Assembly (NCBI GenBank): GCA_022483465.1 | Contig: JAKVNF010000003.1 | Location: forward strand, 350,001 to 414,000 | From: Lachnospiraceae bacterium | Lineage (GTDB): Bacteria; Bacillota; Clostridia; Lachnospirales; Lachnospiraceae | DNA length: 64,000 nt | Direction of reading: 5' to 3' | Shown: positions 45,718 through 54,413 of the stretch, in pieces | Layout: each line of letters begins with the position of its first letter | Position numbering within the stretch: the stretch's first letter is position 1 | The notes under the pieces: generated by a model | What the model was told of the DNA's origin: nothing | Seen by the model: only the letters and a program-made list of their open reading frames with translations | The model's database searches: none | Program-made: the position numbers and the translations under genes

Positions 45718-46382
45718 TAAGTACGTGGCGCGCAATGCGTCTGAGAAGCAGTTCATGTTTGTGAAGACCCAGCTTGGATATGGCACTGCGCGTATTTACT
45801 ACACAAACGGCGTATATTCAAAGTTTCTTGTTGGATTTGTTGCTGCGGTATTGCGGTATGAAATCGAAAGTGCTTCTCTTACTTTGGACCGCAGTACGAC
45901 ACAGATGATCCGTGAAGTCGATCTTCTCGAGATGCAGAAGATCAATGATTTCTACACCTACACGCATGCAGAGAAGAACATCGTGTCAGATCTCTTCAGC
46001 AGTCTGGGCGCCGATGCACTGGCACTTCTGAATGAGTCCGTTAAGATCGAAAACGACCGGCTCGCCGGCAAGGCTCCTGTTCTTCGGCATCGTAAGCCGG
46101 GGCCGAAGAAGGGATCTCATCACAAGAACTACGATGCTGATGGGAATGTAATTCACATGAAGCCTGGAGTGAAACCTGGAACGAAGCGATCCGATGTGAA
46201 CAAGGATGGAACACCCCGGAAAAAGCCAGGAGTTCAAACGGGCAGCACCAGGAGCAAGTACAACAAAGATGGCAGTCTGAGAAAGAAGCCTGGCCCCAAA
46301 CCGGGGTCGCATCATAAGCCAAAATCTGCAGAGCCATCTACGAAATTAGTCCAAAAAACTTGAGAGATGACGTTTAAAAATA

Positions 46383-46690
46383 GGCGTTAGTTAAGAAACG
46401 GGTTGATAAGCGATCGCCTAGCATGAGACCACTAATACCTCACTTTGAGCTCGAGCTGGGTACACTCCTATCCGTGCTGTGTTGCATCATGTAACAAAGC
46501 ATCACCTAGATTGCCTAAACACATACACTCACTTGCCGAGTATGTGACTATAAATAACAAGATAGGCATTATGCGGAGAAGAAAAGAGCTCCAAATGGGG
46601 ATTCTATATCTTCATCGGACATTATCGCGTCGAGAGTTCACCATGGAGGTTGTGGTATGGAACCCATCAACCCGGTTCTTTACTAACGCC
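46383..46690 (+). repeat. 308-bp MITE, copy B
   Basis: Same ends and length as copy A (inverted) and, by eye, the same sequence as copy C at 61614. The 8-bp duplication taaaaata lies at 46375-46382 and 46691-46698; it overlaps the right end of the IS1634-like element. Confidence 0.95.
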
Positions 46691-46799
46691 TAAAAATACC
46701 CTTGCCAAAGCATTGATTGTTACGGCCAAAACAGCCTTAACATAGTAACTGTTGACATGTCACCCTAGCATGGCAACTCCGCTAGGATAACCGCCCCCT

Positions 46800-46938
46800 A
46801 ATTGGCTGACCTCCACACAGGCTCCTGCGGGACTTGTGCGAGCCGGCTGTATCCGGGTAAGTTGTTGAAGGGGCAGCCTGTTCTTCGGAATAGGAAGCCT
46901 TTTCTACAAGCTCGCGACTTTAGTCGTGAGTAGTTGAC
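46800..46938 (+). ncRNA. Solo IS605-type right end / TnpB guide-RNA remnant
   Basis: The stretch ends with the hairpin ctcgcgactttagtcgtgag and then tagttgac, closely similar in layout to the right end of the tnpB element at 10761-10788 (hairpin, then tagttcac). The preceding 100 nt contain further short stems and the aggaagcc block common in such guide RNAs. No tnpB is attached. It is either a relic or a stand-alone guide RNA. The rest of 46699-47100 holds nothing else I can support. Confidence 0.45.
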
Positions 46939-47110
46939 TTGCCCTTCCAGTCCTGATCGGATTAAATAGTACTTGGCTGGTCTGTGGAGGGCGGAGGCGA
47001 TTCCCCGAAAGAAGCTTGGGACGTGTGCGCGCTGCAGACCGGACCAAAAAACGGAGTGAGCCGGGCTCCTACAGATCCTGGGGCCCGTCTGATCAAAGGA
47101 GGAGATTGCA

Positions 47111-48718
47111 ATGATATCGAAGAACATGCCGCATCTGGAAGCAGCAGGGGACAGCAAAAAGCTGATTGTCGATGGCAGGCCGTTTGTCATGATCGCGGGA
47201 GAGGTGCACAACTCCGCTTCCTCGAGCTCGGCATACATGGAAAAGCTCTGGGAGCAGGCCAAGGCGCTGGAACTCAACAGCCTGATTCTGCCCGTCACCT
47301 GGGAGATGACTGAGCCAAAGGAGGGGAAGTTTGACTTCTCCGTTCCGGATGCGCTGATCCGGCAGGCAAGGGCACACGGCATGAAAATCCAGTTCCTCTG
47401 GTTTGGCGCCTGGAAGAATGCGCAGTGCTTCTATGCGCCCGCCTGGGTGAAGCGGGACACCGGGCGCTTCCTGCGGGCAGAGCTCCAAAAGGGCGAGAAG
47501 GCGGTCCGCAACGCCTATGGCATGGAGTACTCCACGCTGTCCGCGTTCTGCGAAGAGACGCTGCGGGCGGACGCCGCGGCGTTTGCGGCCCTGATGGCGC
47601 ACCTGAAGGAAGTGGACGGAGAAGCTCACACTGTGATCCTCGTACAGGTCGAGAACGAGACAGGACTCCTGGAGAGAGCAAGAGAGCACTCCGACGAGGC
47701 GGACCGCAGGTTTGCAGAGCCGGTCCCTGCAGCATTTCGGACCTTCCTTGTGGACCATCCGTCGCTCCTCTCCCCGGAACTTGCCAAGGCCTTTGCGGCG
47801 GATGCCGCAGACGGTGCGGACTGGACCGCGGTCTTTGGGGAGATGGCAGAGGAGGTGTTCACGGCGTACTACACCGCCTCCTACGTGGAGCAGGTTGCAA
47901 GGGCGGGAAAGGAAGTCTATCCCCTTCCTATGACAGCAAACTGCTGGCTGGACCGGGGACAGAAGCCGGGCATGTACCCGACGGGAGGCCCCATTGCCAA
48001 GACGGCGGCGGTCTGGCGCTTTGGCGCGCCGGACATCGACATCCTGGCACCAGACATCTACATCCCGGACTTTGCGGGTGTCTGCCGGGAATACGCAAAG
48101 AACGGAAATCCCCTCTGCATTGCAGAGTGCGCGCTGCACGCCTATGCGGGCCTTCGGGAGATCTACACCATCGGGCGCCATCATGCGATCTGCTACTCGC
48201 CCTTTGGCATTGAGGACATCGGGAAACCGTTCACGGCAGTGCAGGGGGCGCTCTTTGGCATGGACACGACCGACGAGGCGCTGAAGACCCCGCAGGATCC
48301 GGAGGAATACCGGAAGATCAACCACCTGCTGCAGGGGCTCCTGCCGCTTGTCACGGAGAAGTACGGCACCAGGGATCTGGTCGGTGCGATCTCCGAGGTG
48401 CCCAAGGAGAACAGCTTTGTGTTCGGGCCCTACCGGTTTACAGCGGCCTTCGGGACGCCGATCCTTCGCAGAAAGAACGGCGCCTGCCTGCTTGTGCAGA
48501 AGGAAGAGGGGGACTTCTACTGCCTGGCCGTCGGCTGCGCCCTGGTGCTCTCCTCCGCAGACGAAACGCGCCCCCATTCGGAGTATCTCCTCGCCGAGGA
48601 GGGGGAGTTTGCGGGCGGCTCCTGGCAGCCGGGCATCCGCTGCAACGGCGACGAGGTGCAGATCATGAGCTTTGAGGAGCCGACCCTTCTGCACCTTGTG
48701 CCGCATGTGTATGGATGA
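47111..48718 (+). CDS. Beta-galactosidase-like glycoside hydrolase (GH35/GH42-like, DUF5597 type)
   Basis: 535-aa TIM-barrel glycosidase. The barrel begins at LIVDGRPFVMIAGEVHNSASSS, the proposed acid/base Glu is in ILVQVENETG (about residue 183), and the nucleophile Glu is in PLCIAECALHA. A C-terminal beta domain with LVQKEEGDFYCLAVGCALVL follows. No signal peptide, so it acts on imported oligosaccharides. The start follows aaaggagga (47095-47103). It is about 150 nt before the GH43 gene in the same direction. Confidence 0.82.
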   Translation: MISKNMPHLEAAGDSKKLIVDGRPFVMIAGEVHNSASSSSAYMEKLWEQAKALELNSLILPVTWEMTEPKEGKFDFSVPDALIRQARAHGMKIQFLWFGAWKNAQCFYAPAWVKRDTGRFLRAELQKGEKAVRNAYGMEYSTLSAFCEETLRADAAAFAALMAHLKEVDGEAHTVILVQVENETGLLERAREHSDEADRRFAEPVPAAFRTFLVDHPSLLSPELAKAFAADAADGADWTAVFGEMAEEVFTAYYTASYVEQVARAGKEVYPLPMTANCWLDRGQKPGMYPTGGPIAKTAAVWRFGAPDIDILAPDIYIPDFAGVCREYAKNGNPLCIAECALHAYAGLREIYTIGRHHAICYSPFGIEDIGKPFTAVQGALFGMDTTDEALKTPQDPEEYRKINHLLQGLLPLVTEKYGTRDLVGAISEVPKENSFVFGPYRFTAAFGTPILRRKNGACLLVQKEEGDFYCLAVGCALVLSSADETRPHSEYLLAEEGEFAGGSWQPGIRCNGDEVQIMSFEEPTLLHLVPHVYG

Positions 48719-48870
48719 GAAGACAAATCGGGAAACCCGGAAGAGGCCGGCGCGGACAGAAAGGCTGATCTTTGACAGAAAACGCAGATTTTTGACATAG
48801 GTCGCACCGCCCTGGTCTGCTAGAATATTTCGGGTATTTGCATCATCCATCTGGAAGGAGAAGGAAGAAA

Positions 48871-50715
48871 ATGAAATACTATTGCAACCCGGTCAACATC
48901 AACTACCGTTATCAGTTCAACCAGGACCCGAGGTTGAAGGGAAAGATCCAGACCGAGCGCGAGGCGGCGGATCCCTCGATGATCCTGTTTAAGGGCCGGT
49001 ACTACATCTTTGCCTCCATGACGCTGGGCGTCTGGGTCTCGGACGACCTCGTCAACTGGGAGAACCACAGGCTCCCGGACGACATGCCGCTCTATGACTA
49101 CGCGCCGGATGTGCGGGTGCGGGGCGACTATGTCTACTTCTGCGCCTCCGCCCGGGATCACATCTGCGACCGGTACCGCACGAAGGACATCCTGAACGGA
49201 CCCTACGAGAAGATCCCGGGGACCTTCTCCTACTGGGATCCGAACCTGTTCTTTGATGACGACGGCAGGGTCTACTTCTATTGGGGCTGCACCAACGTCG
49301 ATCCCATCTGGGGCGTGGAGCTCGACCCGGAGACCTTTGTCCCCAAGGGGGAGAAGGTCGCCTGCCTCTCCGGCGATCCCCTGACAAAGGGATATGAGCG
49401 CGTCGGTGAGGATGGCGCGAGGATGCCAAGATCCGAGCAGGAGGTCGACGCGATGGTGGAGGGCTTCCTGAAGGCCCAGGGCCAGAAGGCGGACCAGATC
49501 CCGAAGGCTCTCCTTCCGATGATCCGCGGCATGTTTACGAACCAGCCCTACATCGAGGGCGCCTGGATGACAAAGCACGACGGAAAGTACTACCTTCAGT
49601 ACGCCTGCACCGGTGCCGAGTACAACGTCTACGCGGACGGCGTCTATGTCAGCGATCGCCCGCTGGGACCGTTTGTGCTGGCGGGGAATAATCCCTATTC
49701 CTACAAGCCGGGCGGATTCCTCCCGGGAGCAGGACACGGCTCCACGATGGAGGATCGGAGCGGGAACTTCTGGCACACTGCGACGATGCGCATCAGCGTC
49801 AACCACAGCTTTGAGCGAAGGGTTGGCATCTGGCCGGCTGCCTTCGAGGACGGAGAGCTCGTCTGCGATCAGCGCTATGGCGACTGGCCGGCAAGAATGC
49901 CGGAGGATGGTGAGAAGTCTGTTCTCTGGCAGGACCCGGAGTGGATGCTCTTAAGCTTTGGAAAGAAGGTCACGGCCTCCTCCGTGGAGAAGGGGGAGAC
50001 GCTCTCCAAGAACGGGAACACGAACCCGGAGAACGCGGTCGATGAGAACGTCCAGACCTGGTGGAGAGCGGCGACCAACCAAAAGGGCGAGTGGATCCAG
50101 GTGGATCTCGGAGAGCCCATGGATGTGCGCGCGGTCCAGGTGAACTTTGCGGATGACGGCATCTCCATCCCGGTGCCGGGGAAGATCCGCGGCACCACCC
50201 AGGCAAGATTCATTGATCCTGCACCGCATGTGACAAGGTGGGAGCTGCTCGGTTCTCTGGATGGCGAGACGTTTACGGTCATCGAGGACAAGTCCCAGGC
50301 TTCCACTGATCTCACCCATGACCTGGTGGTTCGTGAGAACGGCATCAAGGTCCGGTACGTGCGCCTTGTCGTCGATGAGGTCGCCTATCAGCTTGCACCC
50401 TGCGTCAGCGGCCTTCGCATCTTCGGACACGGAAACGGCACGGCGCCGCAAAAGGCGTCCTTTACTGCCACCCGGCTGGATGACGGCATCGACATGGATG
50501 TCACGGCACAGGCAGAAGGGGCCATCGGCTACAACATCCTCTTTGGCGCGGATGCACAGCATCTCACCCACAGCTATCTCGTCTTTGCGGGAAATGGCCG
50601 GGGAAGCAGCGTGACAAAGCGGGTGGCGGCCCTGGTCAAGGGAAGAGGTGCCGCGGCGCGCGTGGATGCCATCAACGAGAACGGGATTACCCACGGGGAC
50701 CCCATCACACTCTGA
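48871..50715 (+). CDS. GH43-family glycosidase with C-terminal F5/8 (CBM32-like) domain
   Basis: 614-aa enzyme. Residues 1-340 form the five-bladed propeller of GH43: the base Asp in AADPSMILFKGRYYIF, the pKa-tuning Asp in YWDPNLFFDDDGRVYFYWG and a Glu in YIEGAWMTKHDGKYYLQYA. GH43 enzymes act on arabinose- or xylose-containing glycans. Residues 370-500 resemble an F5/8 type C sugar-binding module (NPENAVDENVQTWWRAATNQKGEWIQVDLGEPMDVRAVQVNF), and the rest looks like a fibronectin-type III domain. No signal peptide. The start at 48871 has aaggagaaggaag upstream; a longer frame has a poor start. The second IscB element follows 24 nt later. Confidence 0.9.
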   Translation: MKYYCNPVNINYRYQFNQDPRLKGKIQTEREAADPSMILFKGRYYIFASMTLGVWVSDDLVNWENHRLPDDMPLYDYAPDVRVRGDYVYFCASARDHICDRYRTKDILNGPYEKIPGTFSYWDPNLFFDDDGRVYFYWGCTNVDPIWGVELDPETFVPKGEKVACLSGDPLTKGYERVGEDGARMPRSEQEVDAMVEGFLKAQGQKADQIPKALLPMIRGMFTNQPYIEGAWMTKHDGKYYLQYACTGAEYNVYADGVYVSDRPLGPFVLAGNNPYSYKPGGFLPGAGHGSTMEDRSGNFWHTATMRISVNHSFERRVGIWPAAFEDGELVCDQRYGDWPARMPEDGEKSVLWQDPEWMLLSFGKKVTASSVEKGETLSKNGNTNPENAVDENVQTWWRAATNQKGEWIQVDLGEPMDVRAVQVNFADDGISIPVPGKIRGTTQARFIDPAPHVTRWELLGSLDGETFTVIEDKSQASTDLTHDLVVRENGIKVRYVRLVVDEVAYQLAPCVSGLRIFGHGNGTAPQKASFTATRLDDGIDMDVTAQAEGAIGYNILFGADAQHLTHSYLVFAGNGRGSSVTKRVAALVKGRGAAARVDAINENGITHGDPITL

Positions 50716-50739
50716 GAGGAGAGAAGGGGGAGGACAGCT

Positions 50740-51170
50740 CTCACTAACCCCACGGCAAGCCGTGGGGGTTGTGTGGCAACACAGCCCCATCGGCCTAACG
50801 TGAGGACTGCAGCACCATCGCAGTCCTGAGTGAGTAGCCTCACGCCTGTCCAAAAACCTTCGGATTGCGGATGGGCTACGTTGTCGGCAAATTCGGCAGA
50901 TCAGTTCCGGCTTGTCTGCTCGTGAACACAGGCACCAGTGGATGCTCTCACAAGTCCACTGCTCTGCGGTGTGTCACTAAACATTTCTGAGGTTAGGAGG
51001 AGTGTGATACACAACAAACTGCTGACAACATTGGCGATGTGGACCCGCCGAACGGGGCTTCTTCCTCCGGGAAGGAGCCTCCTGTAGGCAGAACCCCGTG
51101 TATGCCTTCCCTGAGGAGACACAGCACGGGAAGCCGTAAGGCACCGTAACGATTGTATGATTTTCAGAAA
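50740..51170 (+). ncRNA. HEARO / IscB omega-RNA, copy 2
   Basis: Nearly identical to 17432-17870, with differences mostly in loops (for example acatggccctctcggccc versus acagccccatcggcct) that keep a short hairpin. That pattern, substitutions with pairing retained, supports a functional RNA. The guide would come from the left flank, about 50724-50739 (agaagggggaggacagct region). Confidence 0.75.
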
Positions 51171-51183
51171 GGAGGCATCAGTT

Positions 51184-52401
51184 ATGCTGACTTATGTACT
51201 GGCTGCAGACGGCTCACCGCTGATGCCGACCTACAACATCAAAAAGGTGAGACAGATGCTCAAAGGCGGCAGGGCAATCATTGCAGGCCACAAGCCGGGA
51301 TTTACGATCCGGCTGACCTACGCTCTGCCGGATCAGAAAACGCCGCATACGCAGAAGGTCGAACTCTGCGAGGATACCGGCTATCAGCATATTGGTGTCT
51401 CTGTCAAGAGCGCAAGGCATGAGTTTGTCCATCTGCAGGTCGATACACTTGCAGATGAGAAGCAGCATCACGATGCACAGAGACGGTACCGCCGCACAAG
51501 ACGAAACCGTCTCCGGTATCGTGAACCGAGGTTCGACAATCGCACACACTCCAAGAAGCCCGGATGGCTTGCACCCTCACTTCAGCATAAAGCGGATATC
51601 CATGTGCGTCTTGTATCCACGTTCCAAAAGGTACTGCCGATTCGTGATGTATACCTTGAAGTAGGGACATTCGATACACAGATACTTGAGGCAAAGGAAA
51701 AGGGCCTGCCAATTCCGGAAGGATCAGACTATCAGCATGGAGTCCGTTACGGTAATGCAACACTTCGTGAAGCGGTATTTTATCGTGACGGCTACAAATG
51801 CCAATGCTGCGGCAAGGGGATCGAAGATGGACGGATTCTGCGTGTGCACCATATCGGTTACTGGAAAACACCCTCCGATCATACAGACCGGATGAGCAAC
51901 CTGATTACGGTCTGCACGAAATGCCATACGGCGGCAAACCACAAAAAAAGTGGCAAACTATATGGCTGGAAGCCAAAGATGAAGCCTCTGACCGGTGCGG
52001 CATTTATGAACACCGTGCGGTGGAAAATTGTGCAGGCTGTCAAAGACTTGGATTCCAGTCTGACTGTGCATACCACGTATGGAGCATATACAAAGCTGTC
52101 ACGTCGGGATCACTCCCTTGCCAAGACGCATGCAAATGATGCCTATTGTATGGGAGCGTTTCAGCCGGTGCACAGAGCGACGGAACAGCTTCTGAAAAAG
52201 AGACGCCGCAATAATCGCGTTTTATCGAAGTTTTATGACGCGAAGTATATTGATATCGGGGATGGTGTCAAAAAGTCCGGATCAGATCTGTCCTGTGGCA
52301 GAACAAACCGTTCAGAGCCTCGAAATGGGAAAAAGAACTTTCGGATCTTTCGTGGCAAAAAGGTAAGCAAAGGACGTATCGCCGTTCGAAAGCAACGATA
52401 A
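51184..52401 (+). CDS. iscB: IscB RNA-guided nuclease, copy 2, C-terminally truncated
   Basis: 405 aa. All catalytic parts are present: PLMP domain (SPLMPTYNIKKV), RuvC-I (EDTGYQHIGVSV), bridge helix (RRYRRTRRNRLRYREPRF), RuvC-II (DVYLEVGTFD), HNH (CQCCGKG, VHHIGYW, CTKCHTAANH) and RuvC-III (KTHANDAYCMG). A TAA at 52399 ends the protein at RKQR, where copy 1 continues with RRYPIQPGTQVMYKRHTYVAV for 51 more residues. That tail is also readable here after the stop, to 52554. It corresponds to part of the C-terminal domain that contacts the RNA and the target-adjacent motif, so activity is doubtful. Ribosome binding site aaaggagg. Confidence 0.9.
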   Translation: MLTYVLAADGSPLMPTYNIKKVRQMLKGGRAIIAGHKPGFTIRLTYALPDQKTPHTQKVELCEDTGYQHIGVSVKSARHEFVHLQVDTLADEKQHHDAQRRYRRTRRNRLRYREPRFDNRTHSKKPGWLAPSLQHKADIHVRLVSTFQKVLPIRDVYLEVGTFDTQILEAKEKGLPIPEGSDYQHGVRYGNATLREAVFYRDGYKCQCCGKGIEDGRILRVHHIGYWKTPSDHTDRMSNLITVCTKCHTAANHKKSGKLYGWKPKMKPLTGAAFMNTVRWKIVQAVKDLDSSLTVHTTYGAYTKLSRRDHSLAKTHANDAYCMGAFQPVHRATEQLLKKRRRNNRVLSKFYDAKYIDIGDGVKKSGSDLSCGRTNRSEPRNGKKNFRIFRGKKVSKGRIAVRKQR

Positions 52402-52613
52402 CCGATTCAGCCGGGAACACAGGTAATGTATAAAAGGCATACCTATGTTGCAGTTGGAACACACAACAACGGCACAGCGGTTGTACTGAATTCAGGCAAA
52501 AGTGTATCTGTCAGTAGGTTGCGGATATTGCATCATGCCGGAGCTTTTATTTGAGAAAGGGGGACGGCGCTCCTCCCCGCTGCAAGCAGCGGGGAGGAGC
52601 GCCTGTATTCATT

Positions 52614-52957
52614 ATGACGGGCACATCTACATCGGGGACCACGTCATGATCGGGCCGAATGTGATGATTGCAACTGCGAACCACCCGATTAACCCGGAGC
52701 TCGGGGCGAAGGGTTATCAGTACACGCGGGATGTGCACATCGAGGAGAACGTCTGGATCGGCGGCAATGTCTCCATTGTGCCTGGTGTCACGATCGGAAA
52801 GAACTCGGTGATCGGTGCGGGGAGCGTTGTCACGAAGGATATTCCGGAGAACTGCATTGCCGCAGGCAACCCCTGCCATGTGATCCGGGAGATTGGTCCC
52901 CGGGATGAAACGTACTTCTACCGGGATGACCGGATCGACTGGGAGAACCTCCGGTAA
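52614..52957 (+). pseudogene. Sugar O-acetyltransferase (LacA/Maa type), C-terminal fragment
   Basis: About 114 residues of a left-handed beta-helix hexapeptide acetyltransferase: DGHIYIGDHVMIGPNVMIATANHPINPELGAKG, then HIEENVWIGGNVSIVPGVTIGKNSVIGAGSVVTKDIPENCIAAGNPCHVI. The catalytic His is in TANHPINP. The first 70-80 residues are replaced by the right end of the IscB element. Translation could at most read in from iscB remnants. Confidence 0.87.
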
Positions 52958-53035
52958 GAGGAGAGCGGAAGAGGGGCAGCTTCGCGTTCTGCCCAGGGCA
53001 GAAATAACAGTTGATTGAAGACTTTGACACAGAAA

Positions 53036-53077
53036 AATCCTCACGAATCATTTCGCTGCGAATGATTCGTGGGGATT
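53036..53077. terminator. Bidirectional terminator
   Basis: A long stem aatcctcacgaatcatt / aatgattcgtggggatt with A-rich and T-rich flanks on either side. It would end the acetyltransferase transcript from the left and any minus-strand transcript from the right. Confidence 0.85.
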
Positions 53078-53307
53078 TTGCCGTTCCTTCAGATCGTCTT
53101 GCGGCAGCGAAACACATTGTTTCCGGCCCGGGCCGTTCGTATCCGCCACCGGGAATATCGCAGCACTTTCTCCTGCGTGATGGGATAAGTTACCTGATGC
53201 TGCCAAGGTGCGCATTCCCGTGTGGACGTCTGCCGGGAAGAAAACGTATGGATGCCCGGGCTTTGTCTTATCGAATCGTCGATATTTCTCCGGCGGGACA
53301 TTCTTTT

Positions 53308-53484
53308 TTACTTTTTAAGAAGAAATGGGCATGCCACGTCCTCGATGACGGCAGGGTGTTTGTCTGCTATGACTGTCATGCGGCACGTTGCCAGCGGCGC
53401 AAACGGCAGTTTAATTTCGGTGTTCTCTCCGTTGGGATTGTGCCAGACCGTAACCTGCGGCACACTCTGAGCAGAAATGCGGCA
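53308..53484 (-). pseudogene. C-terminal remnant of an unidentified protein
   Basis: The last 55 or so codons, read on the minus strand, look like real coding sequence (VTVWHNPNGENTEIKLPFAPLATCRMTVIADKHPAVIEDVACPFLLKK). The upstream part of the frame runs into the border of the three-gene transposon and loses protein-like character. I do not recognise the family; the composition recalls a carbohydrate-active enzyme's last beta domain. The downstream frame 53089-53301 is doubtful. Confidence 0.35.
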
Positions 53485-53600
53485 TGATCCTGCCAGGTCT
53501 CTTACCAGTTCCGCGCCGGTGCCTGTTATTAAGGCGAGATACGGAAAAAGGCCGCAGAGAGATCCCCTCCTCACGGTCTTTGATCTGTTCTTCTGCTTCT

Positions 53601-54413
53601 TCATCCGAGCTGCCGGTTATTTGCGGCGGCCATGATAACTTCAGCGTCGATGACCTTTTTATCCATCTGGGCGCCGATAGTCAGGGCATCCGTCATCAGC
53701 GTATCGATGACCCGGGGATTACCCTGCGACAGGGAATGGACTGACGCCATAGCAGCATCGTCAATAATGGAATCGGCTCCTCCGGCGACATGGATCTTAT
53801 GCCGCACATATGCCGGGATCTCATCTGCAGTGAGCCCCTTAAAGTCATAGTGAACAGTGATCCGCTGACGGATCGCTTCGTGGATGGGAAGAGAGAGCTT
53901 TATGTTCAGCTGGGATTCTCCCACAAGGATGAGTGTGAAGCAGTTCAGGGAATCGTATCTGAAGTTCATGATCATCTTCAGATCGTTCAGGATCGAGGTG
54001 GAGAGCTCCTGCGCTTCATCTATCGCAAGGATCAGCGGCTGCCTCTTCTCTTTGTACAGGTAATAGATCTGCTCTTGGATCGCCTTGAACAACGCCGGTT
54101 TGCTGCCTTTCTGGCTGACGCCAAGGATGCCGCAGAACTCTTTATAGAAATCTGTGACGCCTACGGTGGACAGGCAGATGTAAGCCATGTGGTACAGGTT
54201 TGGGTTGAGTCCGGCGGCGAAGCAGCGCAGGACAAAGGTCTTGCCCATCCCGGGACGCGCGGTAAAAACGCCGATCCCACGCACGTCCTTGAGATAATTC
54301 AGGCGGCTAGTCATTTCTTTGAAATCCGAGGACTCGAAATGATCCCTTTCCTTCAGTGACTGCTTGTCGAACGGATTGCAGGTAAGCCCGTAGTACGCTG
54401 TAAAACTGCTCAT
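53601..54413 (-). CDS. AAA ATPase transposition protein (TniB/TnsC/ExeA-like)
   Basis: 270-aa ATPase. The start FTAYYGLTCNPFDKQSLKERDHFES is shared with ExeA-type ATPases. Walker A is ARPGMGKTFVLR, Walker B is LILAIDEAQEL, and the arginine/sensor region is QRITVHYDFKGLTADEI. In Tn7/Tn552/Mu-like systems such ATPases choose the target and activate the DDE transposase. It overlaps the transposase gene by 4 nt (ATGA), showing translational coupling. Confidence 0.87.
   Translation of the reverse strand: MSSFTAYYGLTCNPFDKQSLKERDHFESSDFKEMTSRLNYLKDVRGIGVFTARPGMGKTFVLRCFAAGLNPNLYHMAYICLSTVGVTDFYKEFCGILGVSQKGSKPALFKAIQEQIYYLYKEKRQPLILAIDEAQELSTSILNDLKMIMNFRYDSLNCFTLILVGESQLNIKLSLPIHEAIRQRITVHYDFKGLTADEIPAYVRHKIHVAGGADSIIDDAAMASVHSLSQGNPRVIDTLMTDALTIGAQMDKKVIDAEVIMAAANNRQLG

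Larger units (their letters stand above)
42875..46363 (+). pseudogene. IS1634-like transposase with proline-glycine tail, split by ISAzo13 element
   Basis: Joining 42875-44200 to 45722-46363 restores a 655-aa frame. Core motifs are LCIDGSNDDCKAQG (first Asp) and GVILDRGYCDG (second Asp). After the junction come RNASEKQFMFVKTQLGYGTARIYYTNG and VLRYEIESAS. The last 90 residues are a basic repeat tail of KPGxKxGSxxxxYNxDGxxxxKPG units (KPGPKKGSHH, KPGVKPGTKRS, KPGVQTGSTRS, KPGPKPGSHH), which looks like an AT-hook-type DNA-binding extension. The front half alone would lack the final Glu block. Confidence 0.87.
42682..46378 (+). mobile_element. IS1634-like element carrying an ISAzo13 insertion
   Basis: Long inverted ends starting TTTAAACGTTAACTTCC (42682) and, on the complement, TTTAAACGTCATCTCTC (46378), with further agreement through TTTTGG ... 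ACTAATTTC. No target duplication was found. Native length without the insert is about 2.2 kb. A 308-bp MITE begins 5 bp beyond the right end. Confidence 0.8.
50740..52613 (+). mobile_element. IscB/omega-RNA (HEARO) element, copy 2
   Basis: Left end ctcactaaccccacggc and right end with the perfect hairpin ggcgctcctccccgctg / cagcggggaggagcgcc then tgtattcattatga. Inserted so that the following acetyltransferase gene lacks its first half, while the left flank is the end of the GH43 operon; the missing half is not nearby, so a deletion accompanied or followed insertion. The element is free of the MITE seen in copy 1. Confidence 0.8.

Noticed and set aside
46445-46693. An 82-codon frame inside the 308-bp MITE, identical in copy C
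   Set aside because: It begins and ends with MITE sequence, has no ribosome binding site, and its conservation is explained by the copies being nearly identical DNA.
53089-53301. A 70-codon minus-strand frame before the terminator at 53036
   Set aside because: No ribosome binding site, arginine-rich composition typical of an off-frame reading, no family; left out of the gene list.
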